NCBI GenBank assembly: GCA_029931535.1
Contig: JAQPZY010001581.1
Coordinates: forward strand, 3,076,501-3,140,500
Source of the DNA: Margaritifera margaritifera
Taxonomy: Eukaryota; Mollusca; Bivalvia; Unionida; Margaritiferidae
DNA: 64,000 bases
Direction: 5' to 3'
The notes beneath the pieces are model-generated. The model was not told the DNA's origin, ran no database searches, and saw nothing but the letters and a program-made list of their open reading frames with translations. Shown one piece after another: positions 1 to 10,544 of this stretch. The translations under genes and the position numbers were made by a program. Numbering within the stretch: position 1 is the stretch's first letter; every line of letters begins with the position of its first letter.

Positions 1-455
1 ACTTAATTGCCTCAGCACTCACTCTGTGCAAGGCACTTTACTTTAATTGTCTCAGCACTCTCTCTGGGCAAGGCACTTAACTTTAATTGCCTCAGCACTC
101 ACTCTGGGCAAGGCACTTAACTTTAATTGCCTCAGCACTCTCTCTGGGCAAGGCACTTAAGTTTAATTGCCTCAGCACTCTCTCTGGGCAAGGCACTTAA
201 CTTTAATTGCCTCAGCACTCACTCTGGGCAAGGCACTTAACTTTAATTGCCTCAGCACTCTCTCTGGGCAAGGCACTTAACTTTAATTGCCTCAGCAATC
301 TCTCTGGGCAAGGCACTTAACTTTAATTGCCTCAGCACTCACTCTGGGCAAGGCACTTAACTTTAACTGCCTCAGCACTCAGTCTGAGCAAGGCACTTTA
401 CTTTAACTGCCTCAGCACTCAGTAAAAGATGTGCCGTAAAACACCAAACCAAACG
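1..455 (+). repeat. 40-bp minisatellite grown from a SINE core
   Basis: About 10.5 tandem copies of a 40-bp unit run from 1 to about 421. Units differ at a few positions (CACTCA versus CTCTCT, GGGCA versus GTGCA). Each contains GGGCAAGGCACTTAAC, which resembles the conserved central part of metazoan tRNA-derived SINEs. Directly after the last unit comes AGATGTGCCGTAAAACACC and then an A/C-rich stretch, like the 3' end of mollusc SINEs. I infer one SINE whose core was amplified in place. The array continues past the left edge, so a tRNA-like head, if present, is outside the window. Confidence 0.75.
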
Positions 456-540
456 AAATCTTCCATAACCGTTAGTTTTAAAGGAACACAATATGCACAT
501 CTTTAATTAGGAAAGTATTTCCGTATTCTTCCATTGTTTT

Positions 541-2705
541 GGTAGATAGCAAATATCATATCCATTAGAACTGTGTATATCTGTTATAGTTTTGTATCCG
601 TGCATGCTATGGAACACAAATATCGTATCCATTATAATTATGTATATCTGTTATAGTTTTGGATCCGTGCATGCTATGGAACACAGATATCGTATCCATT
701 ATAATTATGTATATCTGTTATAGTTTTGGATCCGTGCATGCTATGGAACACAGATATCGTATCCATTAGAACTGTGTATATCTGTTATAGTTTTGTATCC
801 GTGCATGCTATGGAACACAAATATCGTATCCATTAGAATTGTGTATATCTGTTATAGTTTTGGATCCGTGCATGCTATGGAACACAGATATCATATCCAT
901 TAGAACTGTGTATATCTGTTATAGTTTTGCATGCTATGGAACACAAATATCGTATCCATTAGAACTGTGTATATCTGTTATAGTTTTGTATCCGTGCATG
1001 CTATGGAACACAAATATCGTATCCATTAGAATTGTGTATATCTGTTAGAGTTTTGGATCCGTGCATGCTATGGAACACAAATATCATATCCATTATAATT
1101 GTGTATATCTGTTATAGTTTTGGATCCGTGCATGCTATGGAACACAAATATCGTATCCATTATAATTATGTATATCTGTTATAGTTTTGGATCCGTGCAT
1201 GCTATGGAACACAGATATCGTATCCATTATAATTATGTATATCTGTTATAGTTTTGGATCCGTGCATGCTATGGAACACAGATATCGTATCCATTAGAAC
1301 TGTGTATATCTGTTATAGTTTTGTATCCGTGCATGCTATGGAACACAAATATCGTATCCATTAGAATTGTGTATATCTGTTATAGTTTTGGATCCGTGCA
1401 TGCTATGGAACACAGATATCATATCCATTAGAACTGTGTATATCTGTTATAGTTTTGCATGCTATGGAACACAAATATCGTATCCATTAGAACTGTGTAT
1501 ATCTGTTATAGTTTTGTATCCGTGCATGCTATGGAACACAAATATCGTATCCATTAGAATTGTGTATATCTGTTATAGTTTTGGATCCGTGCATGCTATG
1601 GAACACAAATATCGTATCCATTAGAATTGTGTATATCTGTTAGAGTTTTGGATCCGTGCATGCTATGGCACACAAATATCATATCCATTATAATTGTGTA
1701 TATCTGTTATAGTTTTGGATCCGTGCATGCTATGGAACACAAATATCGTATCCATTAGAACTGTGTATATCTGTTATAGTTTTGGATCCGTGCATGCTAT
1801 GGAACACAAATATCATATCCATTATAATTGTGTATATCTGTTATAGTTTTGGATCCGTGCATGCTATGGAACACAAATATCGTATCCATTAGAATTGTGT
1901 ATATCTGTTATAGTTTTGGATCCGTGCATGCTATGGAACACAGATATCGTATCCATTAGAATTGTGTATATCTGTTATAGTTTTGCATGCTATGGAACAC
2001 AAATATCGTATCCATTAGAATTGTGTATATCTGTTATAGTTTTGTATCCGTGCATGCTATGGAACACAAATATCATATCCATTAGAATTGTGTATATCTG
2101 TTATAGTTTTGCATGCTATGGAACACAAATATCGTATCCATTAGAATTGTGTATATCTGTTATAGTTTTGCATGCTATGGAACACAAATATCGTATCCAT
2201 TAGAATTGTGTATATCTGTTATAGTTTTGTATCCGTGCATGCTATGGAACACAAATATCGTATCAATTAGAATTGTGTATATCTGTTATAGTTTTGCATG
2301 CTATGGAACACAAATATCGTATCCATTAGAATTGTGTATATCTGTTATAGTTTTGTATCCGTGCATGCTATGGAACACAAATATCGTATCCATTAGAATT
2401 GTGTATATCTGTTATAGTTTTGCATGCTATGGAACACAAATATCGTATCCATTAGAACTGTGAATATCTGTTATAGTTTTGTATCCGTGCATGCTATGGA
2501 ACACAAATATCGTATCCATTAGAATTGTGTATATCTGTTATAGTTTTGTATCCGTGCATGCTATGGAACACAAATATCGTATCCATTAGAATTGTGTATA
2601 TCTGTTATAGTTTTGTATCCGTGCATGCTATGGAACACAAATATCGTATCCATTAGAATTGTGTATATCTGTTATAGTTTTGGATCCGTGCTTGCTATGG
2701 AACAG
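541..2705 (+). repeat. 67/59-bp satellite array with 528-bp higher-order repeat
   Basis: About 32 tandem units, most 67 bp. A variant class lacks 8 bp (the ATCCGTG segment between GTTTTG and GCATGC) and is 59 bp. Units carry either GGATCCGTGCATGC or GTATCCGTGCATGC. The series from about 821 recurs nearly unchanged from about 1349, which is 528 bp (seven 67-bp units plus one 59-bp unit), so there is higher-order periodicity. Short ORFs here repeat with the array and have no coding character. The last unit is degenerate near 2690-2705. Confidence 0.93.
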
Positions 2706-3240
2706 CAACAGTTCTTTTAACCTACCGTTTGCAACATATTTTTGTACATCTACTGCCAGCAAAGGAAATAAAGCCCCAAACTTTAGATGTGTCAACAAGG
2801 AAAGTGAGTACAGTGTATTGTTATTTTTTATCCTTCAAACTTTTCAATGGTTGTTTAAACAGTTTTACAAACTTGTTTTGCATTTCCACAATCGTGTCCA
2901 GCTCCTATTGTGTTGTATGTTATATTAGAGCTATCTCATTTTTCCTGTTAATTCTTTTAAGATTTTGTTCTGTAAAATGCTGACTTTTGTTTTGCAACCG
3001 AATAGCTCCTTTTTTCGCCTTTCGTAATATTGTGTACATGCTATGTTAGAAGGGTTTATTTCCTCGAATCGTATAACAGTAAAGAGTGTTTATCCTTCTG
3101 AGGGCCAAGGGTTTCTAGTTTTAAATCTTTTAAGCATTGTTCGTTAGGATTAGCAGTTTTGCACACGGAATATATACTTCCGTTTGGGGTTACAATTGTT
3201 GTACCAAGCTTTCTGTGTTAACTACAATGTATTTCCGGCT
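2706..3240. other. unique AT-rich spacer with one exon-like stretch
   Basis: No confident gene. On the plus strand about 2725-2803 is open and reads like coding sequence (FVHLLPAKEIKPQTLDVS), ending at AAA|GTGAGT, a good splice-donor match. No acceptor or partner exon could be identified, because the satellite adjoins on the left. Treat as a weak exon candidate only. Confidence 0.25.
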
Positions 3241-3527
3241 GTGTTAACTCTATGGTGCTTATTGACAGCGTGTTAAAACTGTGTTAACTCTATGCTACTT
3301 ATTGACAGCGTGTTAAAACTGTGTTAACTTTACGGTACTTATTGACAGCGTGTTAAAACTGTGTTAACTCTATGCTACTTATTGACAGCGTGTTAAAACT
3401 GTGTTAACTCTATGGTACTTTTTTGCAGTGTGTTAAAACTGTGTTAACTCTACGGTATTTATTGACAGCCTGTTAAAACTGTGTTAACTCTATGGAACTT
3501 TTTTGTAGCGTGTTCAAACTGTGTTAA
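3241..3527 (+). repeat. 40-bp minisatellite, left part
   Basis: About seven tandem copies of a 40-bp unit reading GTGTTAACTCTATGG.. ..TTATTGACAGCGTGTTAAAACT with scattered substitutions. A further diverged unit lies at 5066-5103, on the far side of the element at 3528-5065. The array was therefore split by that insertion. The unit itself contains TTAA, the apparent insertion target. Confidence 0.9.
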
Positions 3528-5065
3528 GGGTTATTGGTAATGCACAATTCAGTACAGGTGGGTGGGGGATGATACTCTGATTGTGAAGATATGGCTATAA
3601 ATTATGGTAATAGTGATGTCCCATTTCTTTCAGTTAAGTATCCTGTAACATTTAGCAGTGAGTGTGTGAAAGAATAACTTATAATAAAACAATTCCATAC
3701 CTTTCTGTCCACAGACTTTCATGCGGTGTACAGTAATATGGAGTCTATGTGCAGTGAAAAAGAAATGTCACTGACACTTATGAATAATCCATTTAGTGGC
3801 AAGAAGTGGATTTTGTATAAAACTTGGAGAAATTGAACATGAACTGTTTTTCTGCATATACTGTTTGCAAATAAAATGGACATAAGCAGCATAGAATTAT
3901 ATGATGAAGACAATGATACAATTGCACATGTACAGGTAATAATAATAATGACACAATTTTCAGTCCCAAACATTATGATGATCCCCAAAATGAATAGTCT
4001 GGGATATTTTTATATTCTCCGCTCATATGTCATACGCGTGGCTTTTTCGACACACCGTAGAATCCACTGTAGAAAAGCACAAGGATATATACATATATAC
4101 ATGTCATATTCACCGTCCCTAAGCATGTTGCACTATACTTAGTTTAACATTCACGATTATTGACAATCTAACATCCAACAGAACTGAGCGAAGAACCTTC
4201 TTCTAAAGTATGCAACTGCTCAGATATCTTACCTGATCAGTTTGTAAGTTTGTTCAAAAATTTCTTTTTCTTACTTTGAACGACACTCTTGCATTAAGGG
4301 AAGTGCCTTCTCACACACTAACAGAAACACATACAACAACTACAATAGTTCTCATATTTACAAGCAAATTCAATATATATCCCATTTATGTATACATGTA
4401 AAGGTTTATTTAGGATAATTAGCTAATGTCAAGTACTTTTCATTATCTTTAAGGACTGATAATACCCGAAGATATAAACTTTGACGAATTAATATTTACA
4501 TAACTCCTGAAAGAAGAAAGGAATAGAAGTAAAATGTAAACAAGCAAATAAATCATTTCATAGCACGTATTTCAGTCATGTTTAGGAATTTTCTTCGCTA
4601 TGAACAGTACCGACCACAACTGTACTTTCTATATGGAAAGTTTGATAGCTATCGGGTTACATGTATGTGTGTAATATGACTGTCAGTCATTGGACCGGAT
4701 TGACTGGAAGAAGACCAATATGGCATCCCCCATTACATGGCATCGTGACGTTTGCCACATGCATTGTACGCAAGGCTCAGTTTATATGAAAAATGTAACG
4801 CTCGTTGCATCTTGCTTAGTCTTCATGTAGTACGTTCATTACAATGCAATAGCTCAATACTATCTCAATGTCGTGATCTATTGCGCGTAAAATGCAACAT
4901 CAAAGTGCCTTTTTTTAGCTCTTATAAAAATCTTTTCCGTAAAACAGACTGTACCTGCACATTTAAATTAGTTTTTTTAAAGTTAATAATTTATAACTTT
5001 TCACTTATTACGTACTATATGTGATATAGGGCTTAAGTTAAGCCTATTCGCATTACCAATATCCC
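3528..5065. mobile_element. 1.5-kb element inserted at TTAA with 16-bp inverted ends
   Basis: The left end is GGGTTATTGGTAATGC. The right end, reverse-complemented, is GGGATATTGGTAATGC (14/16 identical). The flanks are TTAA on the left (3524-3527) and CTAA on the right (5066-5069), and both flanks are pieces of the same 40-bp satellite, which supports insertion. TTAA target duplication is known for piggyBac and Kolobok elements; the superfamily here is undetermined. The interior holds only a short coding-like stretch (3715-3915), so the element is probably non-autonomous or decayed. Confidence 0.6.
3715..3915 (+). pseudogene. coding-like fragment inside the TTAA element
   Basis: A good acceptor-like tract (TTTCTGTCCACAG) precedes a stretch that reads FHAVYSNMESMCSEKEM and continues open to about 3833. 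It is then broken by two close stop codons, and reopens in the same frame as MDISSIELYDEDNDTIAHVQ, ending at CAG|GTAATA, a donor-like site near 3915. A neighbouring frame is open across the break, so a frameshift is likely. Product not recognised. It might be a decayed exon of the element's own protein or of a captured gene. Low confidence. Confidence 0.25.
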
Positions 5066-5103
5066 CTAACTCTGTGGTGTTTATTGGCAGCGCGTTGAAG
5101 CTC
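5066..5103 (+). repeat. orphan unit of the 3241 minisatellite
   Basis: CTAACTCTGTGGTG followed by TTATTGGCAGCGCG is one diverged 40-bp unit matching the array at 3241-3527. It marks the right flank of the inserted element. Confidence 0.7.
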
Positions 5104-5262
5104 AAAGCAGATAAATAGAACTTACAAATTCTATCTTCTTCGAAATCTTTAGGAAAATTGTACTCGATGCCTGTTTTCTTTGTTCGTAGATTTGCTCAGG
5201 AACCGATTTATATTAGTTGTTTGGATGAGTTGTAAAGAAGTTAAGAGTTAGACAAAAGGAAT

Positions 5263-5285
5263 AATAATAATAATAATAATAATAT
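5263..5285 (-). repeat. (ATT)n run, possible LINE 3' tail
   Basis: About seven ATT repeats on the minus strand lie shortly downstream of the last RT-derived coding fragment. The position and orientation fit a microsatellite tail used by CR1/L2-like LINEs, though a chance microsatellite cannot be excluded. Confidence 0.5.
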
Positions 5286-5397
5286 TTCCCGGTTATTAAT
5301 AAAAAAATCTTACATGCAGTCCTCAATAATAGAATATTAAGACATTAAACGCAACGTATATGTACAAATAAAACTCTTACTACAGTGTCTGACACGC

Positions 5398-5925
5398 TCA
5401 CGTGTAATCATAAAACATACACACGCACACACACGTACATACACACGTTAGATTTAAAGATACATAACATATACATGTAGGTTTCGGAGATGGTAAAGTA
5501 GTGGAGGTATCCAAGTTAGGTATTTCAATTTGTTTGAGCTGTGGTGTAATCAGAAAGAAGAAATTTGTGAAGCACACTCTTAAAACAAGAGAGTGTTGAT
5601 GTATGTTTTTTGTCATTTGGAATGACATTCCACAACACTTCTGCGGAATATGTAATAGATCTTTTTTGTACAGAGTCGTTCTGAATTCAGGTAAATAAAG
5701 ATTAGAGTTCGAAATAGACCGTAGATTGTATGAATGTATATTGGAAGCTGGAAATAGGAGATCATTGATATATTGCTGAGCCATCTGATGATAAGATTTA
5801 TATGTCAAAATAGCTTTAAAGTATCGTAAAACTATCTGATGTTGTGCTAGTCCTTCGATCGTACGCCATGTTTCTCGCGACCTAACACGCTTGTTTCGAG
5901 ATAATGACTTCATCAACTGTGTCAC
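5398..5925 (-). pseudogene. LINE ORF2 C-terminal region fragment
   Basis: A 175-codon open stretch. Residues about 25-125 follow the C-terminal pattern of LINE ORF2: a hydrophobic helix with YFKAILTYKSYHQMAQQYI (compare vhKalhglaP.Yi), then HSYNLRSISNSNLYLPEFRT (the hNlRs...LP.aRt block), then a segment where a WN.LP motif would normally sit, here CGMSFQ. The last about 50 residues look like out-of-family read-through into a CA-rich tract. The initiating ATG is fortuitous. It is probably the end of the LINE at 5263-16215, but could be a separate copy. Confidence 0.6.
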
Positions 5926-6382
5926 CAGTGTTCTTCAAGAGTGACCGGAATGAATTAAATAGTAAAATCAGACAAAATGAGATTTAAACAGGTAATTTCA
6001 TGTAATTTAAAAAAATCATAATGAAAATCTATATTTTCACTAATGCCTTATATGTGTCAGACATTTTAGGCTTGTATTTTCTATTTATATGCTAAAGATA
6101 GCGCCGCCGATCACATGATGGCTTTGCTTACATATTTTGAACAGGGAAATCCACTTTGGGAATTTATACAACTCAATAGCCAATGTAAATATCTGGTTTT
6201 AATCATGTGGGGTTCTTATATAACGTAAGAAAAATTTACAATCGAATTGTATATTCACTACGGACTTTTTCGTTTCAGTATTATTTCATAATGAACATAT
6301 ATTCTAAATCAAAAGACGTTGAATCTATTATAATAAAATGTGTATCCATTCACCAGTGTCTATTTTTAAATTTCTCTCTCCA

Positions 6383-6445
<63 letters not shown>

Positions 6446-6815
6446 TGAGTCATTTCATTTATTTATATGGTAAAGAACAAGCAAGCAGTAATGTAAGTGC
6501 ACAAACTGCACATAGAATTAACGGAAAAAATTATTCATTTTTAAATTTTTTTTTTTTTTAATTTCAAAAATACGGAGACACTATAAACTAATAATATCCA
6601 TATCTTGGCCCAACTGGCACGTTCCGGTCATATGGCACGTGACTTTTTAGTCAGTGCCACGAACCATGGATGCAACTTCCGGAAATAAGTAACCTTACAC
6701 GCGCTCGGAAAAACGGTAATTCTGAACTAATGTATATGAATGCTAAAAAAATGTTAACGATGATTACATGAAGCAGATATAGTTGAACACTTTCTATGGT
6801 TATTTGAATAGATTC
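5926..6815. other. AT-rich interval with (TC)n microsatellite
   Basis: No coding sequence recognised. It contains a (TC)n tract at 6387-6441 and an A/T homopolymer stretch near 6541-6565. It separates two LINE C-terminal fragments and may be inserted DNA. Confidence 0.6.
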
Positions 6816-7031
6816 TCACAATATTATGACGAACGCGTTAAAATTCACGTTAAGTGCACGAAAAGTGGTTGTTCGAGGATACTTAGGTTTATTATTAAAA
6901 GAAAACCACTGTAAATTAACGAATAAATGTGATACTGGATAGTCTTTTCTTGTAATAATTTTAACGGCTCGTTTTTGGAGTTTAATTATGTGATTAAAAT
7001 TAGTAGCATTGCAGTGCCACCATTTGTGCAA
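6816..7031 (-). pseudogene. LINE ORF2 post-RT fragment
   Basis: The minus-strand frame reads WWHCNATNFNHIIKLQKRAV followed by KIITRKDYPVSHLF and NLQW. This is the conserved block after the reverse transcriptase in Jockey/CR1-type LINEs (W.n....l.kiqKRAvriI.......LF..L.w). It is open for about 45 residues, then degenerates. Upstream continuity is lost to an (AT)n tract (7050-7119) and the MITE at 7130-7614. Confidence 0.65.
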
Positions 7032-7048
7032 CCATAATCAAGCAAATG

Positions 7049-7049
<1 letters not shown>

Positions 7050-7113
<64 letters not shown>

Positions 7114-7119
7114 TATATA
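7050..7119. repeat. (AT)n microsatellite
   Basis: Nearly pure AT dinucleotide run abutting the left end of the MITE at 7130. Confidence 0.95.
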
Positions 7120-7129
7120 CATCCATTTA

Positions 7130-7614
7130 GTCCGATAAATCAGCCCTCCCCACCACCACCACCACCAACCTGTGTTGATACCGATGGACAATTTGAGGGT
7201 ATGAGGTATGATGTCACCTATTCATAAGATCGACGACCGATTGCAGACAGATCTGTCCGCAACACATCGGTGTAGATTTTAGACACTTACCGGTATTTCT
7301 CGCGTCTCTTGGGCTGCCGTCGGTTTAAGGGTCCTTAAGGCGGTATGTACATAATATTTCCGGATCAAATCCTGTTTTGACGACTTGTAAATCCACGTGG
7401 AATAACACAACCCTATTTCATGTGCCCATTTTAAATTTCGTCACTACATACGGCTGTTACCAGATACTGGTAAGTGTCTAAACTGTACGCTGATGTGTTC
7501 CGGACAGATTTGTATGCAGGACAATTGCACATTTTATTGAACAGGTGACATCACACTATCAAATCGTCGATCAGTATCAACACAGATTGGGGGCGGGGGG
7601 CTGATTTATCGGAC
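7130..7614. mobile_element. 485-bp MITE with about 165-bp terminal inverted repeats
   Basis: The left end GTCCGATAAATCAGCCC is mirrored at the right end (GATTTATCGGAC), with TA on both sides (7128-7129 and 7615-7616). The inverted similarity extends inward: CTGTGTTGATACCGAT, GATGTCACCT, GATCTGTCCG, AACACATCGG and AGACACTTACC have right-arm counterparts ending near 7455. TA flanks suggest Tc1/mariner-type mobilisation (inference). No coding capacity. It lies between RT and post-RT fragments of the LINE, so it is younger than that LINE. Confidence 0.75.
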
Positions 7615-7759
7615 TAATATCCATTATAAAACATTTTCAGCATAGATTCTGGCACATACGAAGACATTCTGTTCGACAGGGCTATTCTGGAGGATATTGC
7701 AGAACACACGAGCTATATCTGATTTTCCCACGATAAGTGCCTGTGAAAAATCACACCTA

Positions 7760-9073
7760 AAAGTTTTTTTAAATTTTCTATGTTATATAATTTAGTTCTC
7801 TGAACAAATATATTGATATTCTCTAATTTATTAATTTTTTGCCTTCATCCAATTATCATACAGTTAGTTTTCTCTGTGTTTCATTGTATTTTGTTGGTTT
7901 CACACCACATTATAACAGCCTCAACGTCCTGTTTAACATTTTTTTTAAGGGAATGGATTGTATCACTCATGGCATGTAAGGTTGTGTCATCCTAAAAAAT
8001 ATCAGTTTCAGTGGCTCTCATATAAAATGGTAAATCATTACTGAAAAGGAAAAAGAGCGAAGGGCCAAGAATAGAGCCCTAAGGGACTCCACTTTTGACG
8101 TATTGTGAAGAAGATGTAGCATTGGCCATAGAAACGCATTGTTGCCTTCCTGTTAGGTAAGAATCAAACCCAAGAAGCGAATTAACACTGATTTTGATGC
8201 CTTTAGTTTTTTCATCAATATTTCATGATCTACTAAATCAAACGCTTATTTAAAATCTAACTAAATTGCTCCGATTATTTTTCCATCATCTAGAGCTGCT
8301 AGCTATGTATCGACCAACTTCATGAGGGCAGGATGACATGAATAATTTTCTCTGAAACCTGATTGTGAGTTATGTAGAACTTTATATTTTAGATAATGTT
8401 GGTAAAATTGATATAGGTTGATAAATGTTTGCTGACGATCTATCACCTTGTTTAAACACTGGGAACACTTTAGCTAGTTTCAGATTTGTTGGAAAGTTTC
8501 CCATAACATTACTTGTATGTATCAAGCTTGCAACTGAAGGGGCAGCAACTTCAGCTGATATTTTGTGTATTTTTGTGAGATTTTATCTAGTTATGTTGCT
8601 TTTGGTCCCATACGGTTTCTGTAAAATATCTATAACATCTTGAACACATATGTAAGGGATCTGGAGTGATATATGACATGTGACTTTCGACTCTACAAAA
8701 TCTATAAGGAGTGAAAAAAGCTTGTGATATGGAAGAAGGTTTTCCAAGTATTGACGTTAATGATGTGAAGAAGGTATGTAGGTCGATTGTAAAATCTAAT
8801 GGTTCAGAACTAATATGACTACAGGTTTTTAACTCAGAAGGGAAATCATGAACTTTTGAACTTGAAGTAAAGTTACCAATTAATGTTTAAAAAAGTATCC
8901 TTTTTAGCAATGGCGATTAATTGCTTTACTAAATTTCTACGTTTTTTGTTATAACTTCGTTTGTCACACTTTTGGTGACAGAAATTTTGCAGTTTCATGG
9001 CTTCACGTATTTCTGAGTTAAAAGGGTCAGAATGCATTATTTCTTCTGACCCATTTATATTTAGTGTGAGCAT
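7760..9073 (-). pseudogene. LINE reverse transcriptase, decayed
   Basis: Conceptual translation on the minus strand gives, in order: a linker (SEIREAMKLQNFCHQKC, about 9020), a degenerate (R)PISILPTLSK block (about 8420), HNSQSGFRENHSCHPALMK (about 8340), an AFDLVDHEIL block (about 8230), SGVPQGSILGP-like with LFFLFSNDLP (about 8030-8090), and TDIF*DDTTLHAM (about 7975-8000). The last is the FADD catalytic box, whose Ala codon has become TAG (7992-7994) while both Asp remain. Downstream MWCETNKIQ matches the usual W...N.l. region. Several stops and frameshifts make it non-functional. Confidence 0.8.
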
Positions 9074-9176
9074 GTCGATTTAGGACTTCAAGAAAAAGGG
9101 CAGTCCAACGTTGTATATCAATGTCTGGATTTGTAAAAGTAGGTTGACAATTACTTAAAGAATACTTAAAGTCGTT

Positions 9177-9848
9177 CTAAAAGATATCTTCATGGAAACG
9201 GTTATAAGATACGTACTTTATAGTGGCATAGATCTTTCTGAATGGTTCCCAGAACTTGTTTCTTGTGGCACAGACTGGACAGTGGTCACTAATAGAATAT
9301 GTTGGGACAAACGTCTGAACTATAAATTCAGGGTGCAAAGAATAAATGTGATCAATTAAAGTCATGGACTTGTCAGTGACTCTAGGGACTCTTTCATTTG
9401 TTTGAGATTTTATATTAGGGACTCTTTCATTTGTTTGAGATTATATATTAGGGACTCTTTCATTTGTTTGAGATTATATATTAGGGACTCTTTCATTTGT
9501 TTGAGATTATATATTTTTACAATATCAATCCATTTACTTTGCCGGTCATTCGTCAAATCAATATTGAGATCACCCATTAATAAAAGTCCTGAGCTAAAGC
9601 TAGAAGCAGTAGATAATTAATTATCAAATTTCTCAAAACCGAGACGATAACGAATTTGGAGGACGATAGAGAGAGCACAGAATGGTGGGCTTAAACGATT
9701 GTTGTTTCAGTTTCATTTCAAATAGTCTCCAACTTAGATGATTCCATCGAGGGTTGAACGGTAAAGGTGCTATCTGCATTGTTTTGAAATAAAAGAATGA
9801 GTTAGTTAAAAAATTCAGATAGGTATGTACGTAGGTAAGTGTGATCAT
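9177..9848 (-). pseudogene. LINE endonuclease (EEP family), C-terminal half, decayed
   Basis: Minus-strand frames show the AP-endonuclease-like landmarks of LINE ORF2: SFKPTILCSLYRPPNS (about 9665-9710), LLMGDLNIDLTND (about 9550-9590; the GDLN box), MTLIDHIYS (about 9340-9365) and SISDHCPVCA (about 9275-9300; the SDH box with the catalytic His). The N-terminal half (the HLNI and E..L boxes) is not recognisable upstream of 9850. A 33-bp tandem repeat has expanded inside the domain at 9385-9513. Stops and frameshifts separate the pieces. Confidence 0.8.
9385..9513 (-). repeat. 33-bp intragenic tandem repeat (4 copies) in LINE endonuclease
   Basis: Four copies of GGGACTCTTTCATTTG.. at an exact 33-bp spacing. 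On the LINE's coding strand each unit encodes 11 residues resembling IYNLKQMKESL, the stretch that normally occurs once just before the R.T...S.TLIDHI box. The expansion keeps frame. Confidence 0.85.
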
Positions 9849-9849
9849 T

Positions 9850-10544
9850 TAAGATTAAACACAGTTTATAAAGAATATAAAGCTCTGCATGACTTTGTCT
9901 AGTCTTGCATATTTGTACATATTGTGATTTTAACCATTTTAAAGTAAATTTTACATATCTACCGACTTATGGTGTTTTGATCACTCTTTAAAATCTTCTC
10001 CATCAATTGCTATAACTTTATAAGAAATATATAAGAATTTGAGAAGCACACGAAGTTATTACTTTGTGCATGTATTCTCGTTCTTGTTTTTATTGTTATT
10101 GCTCATTTTACTATGTAATACACCTTTTATCATCAACTATTCCCTCTCTTGGACTTTCATCTTGATTAAAACGTTTTTTTCATTCGTGATCTTATGACTG
10201 TCTATTGAAGATTCCTATTTCAAAACATATTTAATCTAAATAGCTATTTTGTCCAATATTCAATCACTTGACATCGTTTAAGAAACAGTGTGAATTTCGT
10301 GTTCTTTAGTTGTAACAAAATTAAGAGAAAATAATAAGAAATTGTACAAAATATGCCTGGCAGTCTTATGTATATATGTACAAATAAGTTTTCAATAACT
10401 TTTATAGCGGCCACTGTACCATCCAACCCTTTCGTAAATAATGTTAGCGCAATAGATTATCTTAAATAAAAGAGTAGTCTTTATTTAATTTTACTACCTA
10501 AATATACGATTTTAATCCAATGGTTAGATTAATATTTTTGTCGT
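9850..10544. other. AT-rich, no gene recognised
   Basis: No coding pattern, repeat family or inverted repeat was recognised. The missing N-terminal half of the LINE endonuclease would be expected here and is absent. Confidence 0.5.

Noticed and set aside
839..2463. Several short ORFs with repeated peptide words
   Set aside because: They are periodic by-products of the 67-bp satellite and recur at 528 bp with it.
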